DNA of 64,000 nt from Bacteriovoracaceae bacterium (GCA_023137315.1 JAGLPP010000019.1:68949-132948), one strand, 5' to 3'; shown: positions 1 to 9,792, numbered from the stretch's first letter. Translations and numbers: made by a program. The notes: generated by a model from the letters alone, not told the origin.

Positions 1-1
1 T

Positions 2-457
2 TCAATGAACACAGAAAACGAAAGAACACTGTTTTTTGATTTTTTGCCACTCGATCTTGGTGAGATCAGAGGATTTAAAACGCGTTTTCATTTATACACT
101 GTTCCAGGACAGGTTTTTTATGAGGCCAGTAGAAAGCTTATCTTACGAGGGGTTGATGGTATTATTTTTGTTGCAGACTCTCAGGTGGAAAAAATGGAGG
201 CAAACATCGACAGCCTTAAAAGTTTGGAAGAAAACCTGACTGAACAGGGACATGATATTGCAAAGCTTCCAATGGTAATGCAATGGAACAAGAGGGATTT
301 ATCAAATATCACTTCCGTAGTTGATATGAAGCACAAGCTTAATAAATGGGATATTCCATTCTTTGAAGGTGTTGCCATCAATGGCGAAGGTGTGTTTGAA
401 ACCCTCAAAATGATCAGTAAAATGGTGTTGATGAATTTGAAGGGAAGTTTGAATTGA
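2..457 (+). CDS. mglA: MglA-type small GTPase, 5' end cut by window start
   Basis: This is the C-terminal three quarters of an MglA-family Ras-like GTPase, which sets cell polarity and drives type IV pilus or gliding motility in Myxococcus and related bacteria. Reading from base 2, the visible residues begin in the conserved [11 protein letters not shown] stretch of the family. TVPGQ (about residues 32-36 from the first ATG at 5) is the switch II region and NKRD (about 95-98) is the G4 base-recognition motif. The P-loop and switch I lie upstream of the window. The ATG at 5 is an internal Met and not the start, because the frame stays open to the window edge and the family runs to about 195 residues. 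Its 3' end faces the hydrolase gene on the other strand with only 6 bp between them. Family assignment is firm; a role in motility or polarity is by homology. Confidence 0.93.
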   Translation, partial: SMNTENERTLFFDFLPLDLGEIRGFKTRFHLYTVPGQVFYEASRKLILRGVDGIIFVADSQVEKMEANIDSLKSLEENLTEQGHDIAKLPMVMQWNKRDLSNITSVVDMKHKLNKWDIPFFEGVAINGEGVFETLKMISKMVLMNLKGSLN

Positions 458-463
458 TGCTAG

Positions 464-1672
464 TCAAAGTTTTTTTATGTAATTCAGGAAAATAATATGC
501 GCTTTTATCAATGCCTCCTGGGAGAAGGAACTGGATCGGTATCCGATTAAGTGGTGTCCCTTGATGATACCGAGGTTGTAAGCGGGAAAGTATGGTGGAT
601 ACTGTGTTTGGATAGTGTCAACAACCCCATCATTTAGCCTGTCGCTTGAAAAAAATATTTTTGTTATGATCATCCCTATATGGCTTTCATGCCATGACGC
701 ATTAAGCCCAAGTGATGTGTAAAAGATCTTGTCAGGCAGATGTTTATAATTTCTTTGAAACCATTGTTTTTGAACTTTTGTGGAGAGAGATTCCTGTAAT
801 TTGTTTGCAAATAGATCACGCTTGGCCTTGTCCTTTGTGAAGATATGATTTTTTGCAAGTTTTTGAAAATTCTTTAGAATTTTTAGGAGCTTATTATCAG
901 GGTGGTTGGAACCCAATATTGGTGTGGCAATAGTTGAAAAGCCTATTATATGCTCATTTGCAAATTTCTTGTTTTTTTTAAGAAAGTGAAGAGTGTCAAT
1001 TCCGCCTTTTGAATAAGCGATTATCCAAAGTTTTTCCTCAGGATGCTTTTTTATGTAGTCTTTGAATTGAAGTTCAATTCTTCTGGCATTGTATTTAACC
1101 CCTTTGGTTCCATGGACATCGGCAACAAAATATTTAAATCCAAGCTCTTTGCCTAGAATGCGTGTGCCATGTTCAAAGGCGGCAGTTTTGAATATTTCAT
1201 TAAGAACTCCTGACACCAATACCACCGTTGTCTTTGGTGCTTTGCACTTCAGAGGGGTCTTGTATTCAGGATTTTTATAAACTTCCTGGATTTCCTGATA
1301 GATTGCGTGAAATATTTCCAATTGAGTGATCTGTTGTGTATCAATCTTTTCGTTTTTGGCAATACTTTCGACGATGGATTTTCTTTTTGCCAGGGGGATA
1401 CTTTCCTCATTATCCAAAAATTTTATCATTGTAACGATGTGCTTAATGTATGCGCTGCTTATCCATGTACCGGAACCCACAATATCCTTTAATAATACAA
1501 GGAGTTTATGTGGTGCCGGGCCATTAATAAGATCATGTATGTTGTCACTGATTTCCTTTCGGGAAATACTCCTGGCAGTATTGATAAATTGACGACTTTT
1601 TTTGGTATGTGACAGGTATTTTCTTTTTAGAAGCCTGTATCTTGTTTTTTGTTTTCTAAGTGAATTAACCAC
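464..1672 (-). CDS. Alpha/beta hydrolase (lipase/esterase-like)
   Basis: A 402-residue protein whose C-terminal half (about residues 147-400) has the layout of an alpha/beta hydrolase. VVLVSGVLN opens the core. AYSKGG around Ser221 is the nucleophile elbow, with Ala in place of the first Gly of GxSxG. An Asp in NDGVVD (348-352) and a His in GHHL (373-374) are in the right order to complete the triad. The first 145 residues are basic and helical and do not resemble a signal peptide, so the protein is probably cytoplasmic. It is transcribed alone, convergent with mglA and divergent from the phosphorylase gene. The substrate cannot be told from sequence; lipase and esterase are the nearest families. 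Confidence 0.7.
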   Translation of the reverse strand: MVNSLRKQKTRYRLLKRKYLSHTKKSRQFINTARSISRKEISDNIHDLINGPAPHKLLVLLKDIVGSGTWISSAYIKHIVTMIKFLDNEESIPLAKRKSIVESIAKNEKIDTQQITQLEIFHAIYQEIQEVYKNPEYKTPLKCKAPKTTVVLVSGVLNEIFKTAAFEHGTRILGKELGFKYFVADVHGTKGVKYNARRIELQFKDYIKKHPEEKLWIIAYSKGGIDTLHFLKKNKKFANEHIIGFSTIATPILGSNHPDNKLLKILKNFQKLAKNHIFTKDKAKRDLFANKLQESLSTKVQKQWFQRNYKHLPDKIFYTSLGLNASWHESHIGMIITKIFFSSDRLNDGVVDTIQTQYPPYFPAYNLGIIKGHHLIGYRSSSFSQEALIKAHIIFLNYIKKL

Positions 1673-1782
1673 AATGTTGCTACCTAAATCGAGCTAGTAA
1701 AATTACTTTCATCCTGCTAAAATTGTTACACTTGCGATATAGGCACGTCAATTTTCTTTTTATGTGATGGGGGAGTTTGGAA

Positions 1783-2631
1783 ATGTTGAAAGAAAAAAAA
1801 ATTGGAATCATTGGCGGAAGTGGGGTTTATGGCATTGATGGCATAGAAGTTGTCAGTGAACATAAAATTTCCACACCATTTGGAGACCCAAGCTCCGAGG
1901 TAATTGAAGCAAAGGTTAGTGGTACATCATTTTTGTTTATTCCAAGACATGGAAAGAATCACACATATCTTCCAAACGAATTGAATTACAGGGCAAATAT
2001 ATTTGCTCTTAAGTCTCTGGGTGTAAAATATATTATTTCTGTCTCAGCGGTAGGCTCGCTGAAAGAGGAATTATTTCCAACGACGTTTGTTCTCCCTGAT
2101 CAATTCATTGATTGGACCAAAGGAAAAAGGGAAAGGTCTTTTTTTGGAAATGGTATGGCAGGCCATGTCTCCACTGCGCAACCAATTAATTTACAATTAC
2201 AGGAAATGGTTTCAGAAAGTTGCAAAGAAGAGGGGATAAAATACAGCAAGGGAGGGTCCTATATTTGTATTGAGGGCCCGCAATTTTCAACAAAGGCGGA
2301 ATCTGCAATTTACCGTGGATTCGGTGCTTCGGTCATAGGTATGACCAATGTTCCAGAGGCGTATCTGGCCAAGGAGGCCGGTATTGCTTACGCAACCATA
2401 GCAATGGTGACAGACTTTGATTGTTGGAGAGGGGATCATTGCTCGGTTGAGGAAATTGTTCGCACCATGCAGACAAATAATGTTTCAATTCAAAAGGTAT
2501 TGTTGAATCTGGTTCCGATACTTGGTAATAATATGTTTGAATTTGAACCGGAAAACAAAAACGCTGTCATGACGGCCCCAAATAAATTGACTGCTGAACA
2601 CAATAAAATATTGGAAGTACTACTTTCATAA
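1783..2631 (+). CDS. mtnP: S-methyl-5'-thioadenosine phosphorylase
   Basis: Cleaves methylthioadenosine with phosphate to adenine and 5-methylthioribose-1-phosphate, recycling a polyamine by-product. The 282-residue product matches family 2 nucleoside phosphorylases throughout: GGSG at residues 11-14 and PRHGKNH at 54-60 (phosphate binding), GPQFST at 165-170, GMTNVPEA at 186-193 and TDFDCW at 210-215. The MTNxPEA and D-x-D-CW pattern favours the methylthioadenosine enzyme over purine nucleoside phosphorylase. ATG 1783 is chosen because a GGGGGAG sequence lies about 8 bases upstream; a TTG at 1777 would sit too close to it. rsmH starts 9 bases after its stop, so it probably leads the division cluster transcript. 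A closely related 5'-methylthioinosine phosphorylase cannot be excluded. Confidence 0.9.
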   Translation: MLKEKKIGIIGGSGVYGIDGIEVVSEHKISTPFGDPSSEVIEAKVSGTSFLFIPRHGKNHTYLPNELNYRANIFALKSLGVKYIISVSAVGSLKEELFPTTFVLPDQFIDWTKGKRERSFFGNGMAGHVSTAQPINLQLQEMVSESCKEEGIKYSKGGSYICIEGPQFSTKAESAIYRGFGASVIGMTNVPEAYLAKEAGIAYATIAMVTDFDCWRGDHCSVEEIVRTMQTNNVSIQKVLLNLVPILGNNMFEFEPENKNAVMTAPNKLTAEHNKILEVLLS

Positions 2632-2640
2632 AAGAATAAA

Positions 2641-3588
2641 TTGGACTTGGAAAAAGTATATAACATACACAAATCAGTACTTCAGAAGGAATGCCTGGCA
2701 TTTTTATCAGAGAATTTTAGCCAGGAAAGTCGTGGTTGGTTCGCCGACCTGACTTTTGGGGCTGGAGGTCACTCAATTGCATTTTTAAAGAATTTTCATG
2801 AAGCAAAGTTGATTGCTGTGGATCAGGATATTGATGCTATTAAAAATGGATACATTAAAATTGAGGAGGAGGGACTTCAATCAAGACTTCATTTGCATCA
2901 TACTAATTTTGTGGATTTTCCAAAACTTATTGCTGAAAAATATCAATTTATTATTGATGAATACAAGGGATTCGCAGGGATTTTGTTGGATCTTGGGGTC
3001 TCTTCACATCAATTTGATTGCGCCTCAAGAGGTTTTTCTTTTCGGAAGGAAGGAAATCTGGATATGAGAATGAATCAAAGTGATGATATGGCCGAAACGG
3101 CAGCTGATCTGGTGAATAACCTGAGCAAGTTGGAACTGGAAGATGTGATAAAAACTTATGGTGAGGAAAGATTTGCAAAAAAAATTGCCGGCCGTATTGT
3201 GGATGCCAGATTGGAAAAGCCAATACAGACAACAAAAGAACTGGAAAATATTATTTTTCATAGCTATCCGGCGAAATTAAGAAATGGACGAATTCATCCT
3301 GCCACGCGAACATTTCAGGCCTTGCGATTGGCCGTGAATCAGGAATTAAAAGTATTGTCGGATGTATTGCCATTATTGGCGAAAATGCTTTCAGATGGTG
3401 GAAGGTTGATGGTGATCAGCTTTCATTCATTGGAAGACAGGATTGTTAAGCATACTTTTCGCAATATTGCTCCAAAGGGTGGAGAATATAATATACTGAC
3501 CAAAAGGCCCATAACTCCATCAGATAATGAAATTAAAGAGAATTTTCGTGCAAGAAGTGCTAAAATGAGGGTGTTGCAAAAAAATTAA
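2641..3588 (+). CDS. rsmH: 16S rRNA (cytosine(1402)-N4)-methyltransferase RsmH (MraW)
   Basis: Methylates N4 of C1402 in the ribosomal P site and is the usual first or second gene of the dcw cluster. The 315-residue product has the SAM-binding DLTFGAGGHS motif at residues 36-45, DLGVSSHQFD near 116, and RIHPATRTFQALRLAVN and ISFHSLEDRIVK further on, all RsmH signatures. A TTG start is used: the family N-terminus (HxxVLxxE) aligns with residues 10-17, leaving no room for a later start, and no ATG lies nearby. No mraZ precedes it, unlike in most dcw clusters. Confidence 0.96.
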   Translation: MDLEKVYNIHKSVLQKECLAFLSENFSQESRGWFADLTFGAGGHSIAFLKNFHEAKLIAVDQDIDAIKNGYIKIEEEGLQSRLHLHHTNFVDFPKLIAEKYQFIIDEYKGFAGILLDLGVSSHQFDCASRGFSFRKEGNLDMRMNQSDDMAETAADLVNNLSKLELEDVIKTYGEERFAKKIAGRIVDARLEKPIQTTKELENIIFHSYPAKLRNGRIHPATRTFQALRLAVNQELKVLSDVLPLLAKMLSDGGRLMVISFHSLEDRIVKHTFRNIAPKGGEYNILTKRPITPSDNEIKENFRARSAKMRVLQKN

Positions 3589-3604
3589 AATCCAGGGAGA
3601 GGAT

Positions 3605-3934
3605 ATGTTTGCAAGAAGCAAGAAACCTGTAAAAAAAGAGTCGTTCAGGATTTTGCATACTGTGAAAAAAATTTTATTCCATTCACAGGGATTTCCGATT
3701 TTTTTGGTTTGTGCTGTTTTGGCAATATTGTTTGTTTTATTTCGAATGAAGGTTGTTGAAATTAATTATGGTATACATTCTTTAAATGAGAAAACTTCCA
3801 GGACAAAATTAGAACATAAAGGGCTTAGTGCCAAAAAGGCGCGACTTCTTTCGGTAAAAAATCTTCAAAAGATTGCGAAGAAATACAAGTTAAGTCAACC
3901 GAAGAGGAAACAGATTATTGTTATCCCAAAGTAA
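3605..3934 (+). CDS. ftsL: FtsL-like divisome protein
   Basis: A 109-residue bitopic membrane protein in the fixed ftsL position between rsmH and ftsI. It has a basic cytoplasmic N-terminus (residues 1-30), one transmembrane segment at about 31-47 (FPIFLVCAVLAILFVLF) and a periplasmic helical tail rich in Lys, Leu and Glu that could form the short FtsL coiled coil. ENLQKIAKKY-type endings are typical of FtsL; here it reads VKNLQKIAKKYKL. FtsL sequences are poorly conserved, so identity rests on size, topology and position. It would bridge FtsQ and FtsW/FtsI at the septum. Start ATG 3605 follows an AGGGAGAGG-like ribosome binding site. Confidence 0.85.
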   Translation: MFARSKKPVKKESFRILHTVKKILFHSQGFPIFLVCAVLAILFVLFRMKVVEINYGIHSLNEKTSRTKLEHKGLSAKKARLLSVKNLQKIAKKYKLSQPKRKQIIVIPK

Positions 3935-3940
3935 ATTTTA

Positions 3941-5851
3941 ATGAATAACGAAAGAAAAAAAATATTTTTTATTTTTGTTGTGTTCGCGGCATTGTTTTTT
4001 TTGTTATTATGCCGGGCCTTTCAATTACAAGTAATTAATCGAAAGGAATTAATTGCATATTCTGAAAGTCAGACACTTCGAACAAGCAAGGTTTATCCTT
4101 TCAGGGGAAACATCTACGACAGGAATGGTTCTCCACTGGCTATTAATATCCAGACCTATAGCATTTTTACAATTCCTAAAAACGTCAAAGGCGGAATAGG
4201 GTATTATAAAAAACTGGCAGATATTGTTCCAAAACTTTCTTTTTCAAAGATCAAAAAAAAACTGTTCAATAGAAAACGCTATACATGGCTGGCTAGGAAA
4301 ATAACGTTGACGAAAGAGCAGGTGGAAAGGATTAAAAAATTGCAGGGTATTTACATCGAATCGGTTCCAAAAAGATTGTATCCCAATCACGAACTGTTAT
4401 CCCAGGTACTTGGTTTTACCGGCATCGACAACAATGGGCTGGCGGGATTGGAATATTTATTTGATAAGGAGCTTAGTGGAAAACCAAAGATTACAAAATA
4501 TATACAGGATGCCAAGGGAAGAGCACTAAAGTTTGAAAGTCAGGAAATTGGTGGCGATGCACAGAATTTACGATTGACCATTGATAAGGATCTTCAGTCA
4601 GTTGCGGAGAAATTCCTAAAGCTTGCCGTGAAAAAATATAAGGCAGTTGGTGGTGGAATTGGAATAATGAATCCGGAAACAGGTGGCATACTGGCCGTTG
4701 CCAATTATCCAACCTATGATGCGAACAAATTACATCTATCGACGCCGAAAAACAGAAAGCTTGCCTTTGTTTCTGATCCGCTTGAGCCCGGATCGGTTTT
4801 CAAGGCCCTTACAGTTGTTTCCGCATTGGAAAATAAAATAATCAGACCGGATACAAATTATTATTGTGAAAAAGGAAAATTAAAAATTGATAACCATATT
4901 ATCGGGGAAGCTGAACAGAATAAGCATTATGAATGGTTGTCAGTTAATGAAATTATGAAATACAGTTCAAACATAGGTGTGACAAAAATTGCATTTGATC
5001 TTACATTTCCCGTGTTTGATGAAACATTGCGGAAATTTCATATTGGCAGGAAAACAGGCATAGAACTTCCTGGAGAGTCCCGTGGAATATATAATTTTGG
5101 AAAAAATGTTTCACCACTTAGCTTGAGTAATATAAGCTTCGGACAGGGTCTTGCCACAACAGGCATACAAATGTTGGCCGCATATTCCTCAATAGCAAAC
5201 GGTGGAAAATATGTCAGACCTACAATTTTTTTGGATCAGGAACAAAGCAACAAGGGGAAGAGGATATTCTCAAAGGATACCGCATCGGAACTGGTGAAAA
5301 TGCTTGTTTCCGTTGTTGAAGAGGGTACCGGGAGTAATGCACGTATACCGTCTTTCGTGATGGCCGGGAAGACAAGTACCGCACAAAGACCGGCGTCAAA
5401 CGGCGGATATGATGGTTACATTCCAGGATTCATAGGATTTCCGGTGAATGTGAAGAATAAATTTGTAATTTATGTTTACGTGGATGGGCCCAAGGGGGCA
5501 AGTTACTATGGAAATACTGTTGCGGCACCGGTATTCCGGGAAGTTGCAAAGTATGTACTTTATAAAAATAAAGAATTTAGCAACATGGTAAAATATGCAA
5601 AAGAAAAAGATCTTAATTATCTTGATTTTGTAAAAACCAGTAAATCATCCACAAGAACCAACGGGCCTGATGTATTGCCGAATTTCATAGGACTGGACAA
5701 AATTTCGGCCTGGAATATCTTTTCAAAGTTGAATTTTAAAGTACGTCACAAGGGGATTGGAATTGTCAGAAGACAGCATCCCAAACCAGGACAGAGAATT
5801 AATGATAAAACAGTTGTAACACTTTATTACGAGCCTCCGGAATATGAATAA
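3941..5851 (+). CDS. ftsI: Peptidoglycan D,D-transpeptidase FtsI (PBP3) with PASTA domain
   Basis: Septal class B penicillin-binding protein that crosslinks new peptidoglycan with FtsW. The 636 residues comprise a membrane anchor (about 8-24), a dimerisation domain opening with RGNIYDRNGSPLA (55-67) and a transpeptidase domain. That domain has SVFK (Ser285 nucleophile), SSN (342-344) and, where KTG is expected, KTS (477-479, in AGKTSTAQ). A C-terminal PASTA domain occupies about 578-630, beginning VLPNFIG. PASTA is common in Gram-positive and delta-proteobacterial FtsI but absent from the E. coli protein. Its last 8 bases overlap the start of murE, implying coupled translation. Confidence 0.96.
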   Translation: MNNERKKIFFIFVVFAALFFLLLCRAFQLQVINRKELIAYSESQTLRTSKVYPFRGNIYDRNGSPLAINIQTYSIFTIPKNVKGGIGYYKKLADIVPKLSFSKIKKKLFNRKRYTWLARKITLTKEQVERIKKLQGIYIESVPKRLYPNHELLSQVLGFTGIDNNGLAGLEYLFDKELSGKPKITKYIQDAKGRALKFESQEIGGDAQNLRLTIDKDLQSVAEKFLKLAVKKYKAVGGGIGIMNPETGGILAVANYPTYDANKLHLSTPKNRKLAFVSDPLEPGSVFKALTVVSALENKIIRPDTNYYCEKGKLKIDNHIIGEAEQNKHYEWLSVNEIMKYSSNIGVTKIAFDLTFPVFDETLRKFHIGRKTGIELPGESRGIYNFGKNVSPLSLSNISFGQGLATTGIQMLAAYSSIANGGKYVRPTIFLDQEQSNKGKRIFSKDTASELVKMLVSVVEEGTGSNARIPSFVMAGKTSTAQRPASNGGYDGYIPGFIGFPVNVKNKFVIYVYVDGPKGASYYGNTVAAPVFREVAKYVLYKNKEFSNMVKYAKEKDLNYLDFVKTSKSSTRTNGPDVLPNFIGLDKISAWNIFSKLNFKVRHKGIGIVRRQHPKPGQRINDKTVVTLYYEPPEYE

Positions 5852-7265
5852 GATCGAATTCCCAGGATTAATCGCTTCATTTATAAGGAAATCAACGGAA
5901 ATTCAGGATAATTTTATTTGCAAGGGAGTAACATCTAATTTGCAGGAGGCAATGGACGGGGACATTGTTTTTTATAAAATCAGTGAGCAAAAAAGAGCAA
6001 AAAAAATTTTCATCGATAGATTAAGCAAGGCAGGTAAGTGTTTTTTGATATTGAATCAGATTCCACCGGAAATAAACGATCGTCCCAATACAATTTCCAT
6101 TGAGATCAGTTCTTTTCCAGAGGTGGAGAAAAGAATTCTTGATATATTTTATCCTCTTGACAAAAAAAAATTAAAAATCGTTGGTGTTACTGGTACGAAT
6201 GGAAAGACAACAGTCGTGAATCTGGCCAGGAAAATTTCTCTGCAGATGGGCAAGAGGGCCGCATCACTTGGAACGTTGGGATATATTGATGAAGATGGCA
6301 ATCAGGAACTGGCATCTGGAAATACCACGCCCTCCTATATAGAAATAAGAAAAATTCTTAACAGTATTCAGAACAGGATGGATGTTATTTTTATGGAGGT
6401 AAGCAGCCATGCGTTGTCACAAGGCAGACTTGGGGATATATGTTTTGATCAGTGCGCATGGACAAGCTTTTCGCAGGATCATTTGGACTATCATGCAGAT
6501 ATGAATGAATATTTTAATGCAAAAATAAAATTACTCAATATGCATTTAAGTACGGACGGGGTTTGTCTGGTACCGCCGGGGGAACGCAGTTTAATTGATA
6601 AATTAATGGATTCATGTCCTGACAGGATCGAACTTGTGGCGACAATTGCTGAAAGGAATCTTGAAAATCAGTTGCCAGGACACCTTGACACCTGTTTTAA
6701 CCGCTCAAATCTTGAATTGGCACTTGGAATATGTGAAAAGCTGTGGAACGAATTGGGGGAAATAAATTTTAAAAATCTACGACCACCCAAGGGAAGATTT
6801 TCTCAAATTAATGTTGGCGATGGAGTTGTCATTATTGATTATGCACATACACCAGATGCGCTTGAAAATATATGCAGTGCCATAAGGAAGGATTTTAAAA
6901 GGAGAAAATTTACAGTATTGTTTGGTTGTGGTGGAAATCGTGATCGTGGTAAAAGGCCGCAAATGGGACAAGTTGCGATGAAATATGCGGATAGAATTAT
7001 TGTTACATCCGATAATCCACGGTTTGAAAGTCCAATGGACATTATTAGCGATATTGTGGCCGGCATGGATAATAAAAATGGAGTAATGATAATTGAAAAC
7101 AGAAAACAGGCAATTTTAGAGGCACTGGGGAGCATGTCCACCAGCGAGATACTTCTTCTTGCCGGAAAGGGGCATGAAATATATCAGGATATAGACGGCA
7201 AAAAAAATAAATTCAGTGAATTTGATATTGTAAATGAATTTAAAAAGAGTTGTAGCAATGGTTGA
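5844..7265 (+). CDS. murE: UDP-MurNAc-tripeptide synthetase MurE (meso-DAP adding)
   Basis: Adds the third stem-peptide residue to UDP-MurNAc-L-Ala-D-Glu. All Mur ligase hallmarks are intact in the 473 residues: GTNGKTT at 117-123 (ATP), EVSSHAL at 185-191, DHLDYH at 212-217 with the downstream lysine in FNAKIKL, DYAHTPDAL at 332-340 and GCGGNRDRGKRP at 361-371. DNPR at 390-393 is the recognition motif that selects meso-diaminopimelate over lysine, so the wall is predicted to be the A1-gamma DAP type. The gene overlaps ftsI upstream and murF downstream by a few bases. Confidence 0.97.
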   Translation: MNKIEFPGLIASFIRKSTEIQDNFICKGVTSNLQEAMDGDIVFYKISEQKRAKKIFIDRLSKAGKCFLILNQIPPEINDRPNTISIEISSFPEVEKRILDIFYPLDKKKLKIVGVTGTNGKTTVVNLARKISLQMGKRAASLGTLGYIDEDGNQELASGNTTPSYIEIRKILNSIQNRMDVIFMEVSSHALSQGRLGDICFDQCAWTSFSQDHLDYHADMNEYFNAKIKLLNMHLSTDGVCLVPPGERSLIDKLMDSCPDRIELVATIAERNLENQLPGHLDTCFNRSNLELALGICEKLWNELGEINFKNLRPPKGRFSQINVGDGVVIIDYAHTPDALENICSAIRKDFKRRKFTVLFGCGGNRDRGKRPQMGQVAMKYADRIIVTSDNPRFESPMDIISDIVAGMDNKNGVMIIENRKQAILEALGSMSTSEILLLAGKGHEIYQDIDGKKNKFSEFDIVNEFKKSCSNG

Positions 7266-8658
7266 ATCAAAAATAATTTTTAACGTTCCAGGGATAATAA
7301 AAGTTTCAAAAAATGAAATATGCGGTAAATTTTTAATAAGTACCAATACAAGAAATTGTACAAGTGATGATGTTTTTGTGGCCCTGAAAGGGCCCAGTTT
7401 TGATGGATTTAATTTTATTAAAAATGCCATTGAAAAAAAATGTTCAATTATCGTTTATAATCATGAAAGTAAAACTGTAAAAGTTGTGGAAAATTTCATA
7501 AAACAAAATCCGGAAGTTTGTTTTATTGGTGTGGAAAACACGGAAAAATATCTTCAATTAATAGCAAAATCCCATGCGCAATCCCTCAGAAAAAACGGGA
7601 AATTAAAATTTGTTATTGGGATAACCGGTTCCAACGGCAAGACAACCACAAAAAACATGCTTTTTCACATTTTAAGTGAATCACTGGGAGACTTGGTTGG
7701 AGGCAATATTGGAAGCTTCAATAATCATATAGGTGTTCCTCTTACATTATTGGGACTGGATGAAAAAAAAGAAGTGGTGATTGTTGAAATGGGATCAAAT
7801 CATCCTGGTGAAATTAAGTTTTTATGTGATATTGCCGGACCGAATGCCGGGATTATTACCAACATTGGTGATGCACATCTTGAGTTTTTCAGGGACAAAG
7901 ATGGTATTTTTCTGGAAAAAAGAACATTGTTTGACGAGGTAATGGACAATACTGAAAATGATGGTTTTTTTGTCACCAATGCCGATGATGATTACCTGAA
8001 GATATTACCGAAAAAAAATAATCATTTAAAATCAAGTGTGGATAACGGTGATATAAAAATCGATATTTCCCGGAATACTGCCGTATTAAAAACAGAAAAT
8101 GATTGTTTTGAATTGAGAAACGAAAATATTACGGGACACCATAACTTTCTTAATTTGTCCTTATCCTTTCTGATGGCGCAAATGTTATATCCATCCAAGA
8201 TGGATACCACGCTTGCGGCCGCATCCACCTTTAAACCAACCTCCAACCGCTCACAATGGGTTGATAAATGGAAAAAAAAGATTTTTTTGGATGCGTATAA
8301 TGCCAATCCATCATCAATGATTGCCTCCGTTGAGGCTTTTTTGGCCCGGAGTGAATCTGAAGGAGTGAACATCGGTGAATGTTTATTGATTTTAGGTGAT
8401 ATGAATGAATTGGGTGATGAATCACGAAAATTACATATTGAATTGGGAAAAACTCTAAAGAAAAAGGGGGTTAAAAATCCAATATTTGTTGGTAAGCATT
8501 CTTGTGATTATGAGTTTGGTTATCAGTTGGAGTGTAAAATCTTCCAATCGACTGAAAAATTGGTAAAAAACTGGAAAAAAATCATTTCGAGGTACAAATA
8601 TATCCTTATTAAGGGGAGTCGAACTTTACAACTGGAGTTGTTACTGGATATAAATTAA
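7258..8658 (+). CDS. murF: UDP-MurNAc-tripeptide--D-Ala-D-Ala ligase MurF
   Basis: Adds D-Ala-D-Ala to complete the UDP-MurNAc-pentapeptide. The 466 residues show GITGSNGKTTTK (P-loop 124-130), EMGSNHPGEI, a NIGDAHLE motif carrying the conserved His, the lysine in FLEKRTLF and LGDMNELG near the C-terminus, all standard for MurF. ATG 7258 overlaps the murE stop and follows an AAGAG sequence; an upstream TTG at 7234 is less likely because the added residues match nothing in the family. No ddl gene is near, so the dipeptide substrate must come from an enzyme encoded elsewhere. Confidence 0.96.
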   Translation: MVESKIIFNVPGIIKVSKNEICGKFLISTNTRNCTSDDVFVALKGPSFDGFNFIKNAIEKKCSIIVYNHESKTVKVVENFIKQNPEVCFIGVENTEKYLQLIAKSHAQSLRKNGKLKFVIGITGSNGKTTTKNMLFHILSESLGDLVGGNIGSFNNHIGVPLTLLGLDEKKEVVIVEMGSNHPGEIKFLCDIAGPNAGIITNIGDAHLEFFRDKDGIFLEKRTLFDEVMDNTENDGFFVTNADDDYLKILPKKNNHLKSSVDNGDIKIDISRNTAVLKTENDCFELRNENITGHHNFLNLSLSFLMAQMLYPSKMDTTLAAASTFKPTSNRSQWVDKWKKKIFLDAYNANPSSMIASVEAFLARSESEGVNIGECLLILGDMNELGDESRKLHIELGKTLKKKGVKNPIFVGKHSCDYEFGYQLECKIFQSTEKLVKNWKKIISRYKYILIKGSRTLQLELLLDIN

Positions 8659-8695
8659 TGCACAATTGGGATGATTTTTATCAACTAGGATCAAG

Positions 8696-9772
8696 ATGTT
8701 TTACCATTTATTTTATCCGCTAAGCGCAGATTATTCTGCTTTTAATGTTTTTCGATATATCACTTTTCGCTCTATCTTTGCATTTATGCTGGCAGCACTT
8801 GTCTCCATTATCTGGGGAAAGAAATTCATACAATTTATGCGCAACAAACAGTTTGGACAGATTATTCGAAGTGACGGCCCGGAGAGTCATTTTTGTAAGG
8901 CCGGAACGCCAACGATGGGTGGCTGTGTCATTCTTGGTAGTTTGCTTGTTGCTCTTCTTTTTTGTGGAAATTTTGTTTCATATCCGGTCCTGATAACCTT
9001 GTTTGTGACTGTTTCCTTCTTTGTATTGGGGTTTATCGATGATTACCTCAAGGTATTAAAAAATGATCCAAAGGGAGTATCGGCCAAAGGCAAGTTGTTG
9101 TGGCAATTTATTACAGGGCTTACCGTTGGGTTGTTGATTTATCATCTCAATATTACGGATACGAAGCTTTATATTCCGTTTGTTAAGGATCCGATTATTG
9201 ATTTTGGGTTTTTTTACATATTTTTTGTCGCCTTTGTTATAGTTGCATCAAGCAATGCGGTGAATCTTACAGATGGTCTTGATGGCCTGGCAATTGGTCC
9301 GGTAGTCACCAGCTCTGCCAGTTTGGGACTTTTGGCATATGTATCAGGGCATTCCGAAATTTCTGCTTATCTTTTTGTTCCATATGTTGAAAATGTTGGA
9401 GAGTTGATGGTGATCGCTTTTGCGGTTATTGGAGCTGGAGTCGGTTTTCTTTGGTACAACTCATATCCGGCCCAAATTTTTATGGGAGATTCCGGGTCTT
9501 TGTTTCTTGGAGGTTTGCTGGGAACTCTCGCGGTTGTAACTAAAAATGAGATACTTTATATCGTCATTGGCGGTATTTTTGTTGTTGAAGCAGTATCAGT
9601 GATTTTACAGGTAGGGTCATATAAATTAAGAAAGAAAAGAATATTCAAGATGGCACCAATACATCATCACTTTGAATTAAATGGCTGGCCTGAACCAAAG
9701 GTTATTGTCAGATTCTGGATAGTGAGTATGTTTCTTGCTATTTTGGCCATCGCAACCTTGAAAACAAGATAA
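8696..9772 (+). CDS. mraY: Phospho-MurNAc-pentapeptide transferase MraY
   Basis: Transfers phospho-MurNAc-pentapeptide to undecaprenyl phosphate to make lipid I. The 358-residue polytopic protein (about ten membrane spans) has the family landmarks GTPTMGG, FIDDYLK, NLTDGLDGLA, MGDSGSL and PIHHHFE, which carry the catalytic aspartates and the His cluster. Length is as expected (about 360). It lies 37 bp after murF and 20 bp before murD in one transcription unit. Confidence 0.97.
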   Translation: MFYHLFYPLSADYSAFNVFRYITFRSIFAFMLAALVSIIWGKKFIQFMRNKQFGQIIRSDGPESHFCKAGTPTMGGCVILGSLLVALLFCGNFVSYPVLITLFVTVSFFVLGFIDDYLKVLKNDPKGVSAKGKLLWQFITGLTVGLLIYHLNITDTKLYIPFVKDPIIDFGFFYIFFVAFVIVASSNAVNLTDGLDGLAIGPVVTSSASLGLLAYVSGHSEISAYLFVPYVENVGELMVIAFAVIGAGVGFLWYNSYPAQIFMGDSGSLFLGGLLGTLAVVTKNEILYIVIGGIFVVEAVSVILQVGSYKLRKKRIFKMAPIHHHFELNGWPEPKVIVRFWIVSMFLAILAIATLKTR

Positions 9773-9792
9773 GATGTGAGAGGAGCTATTAA

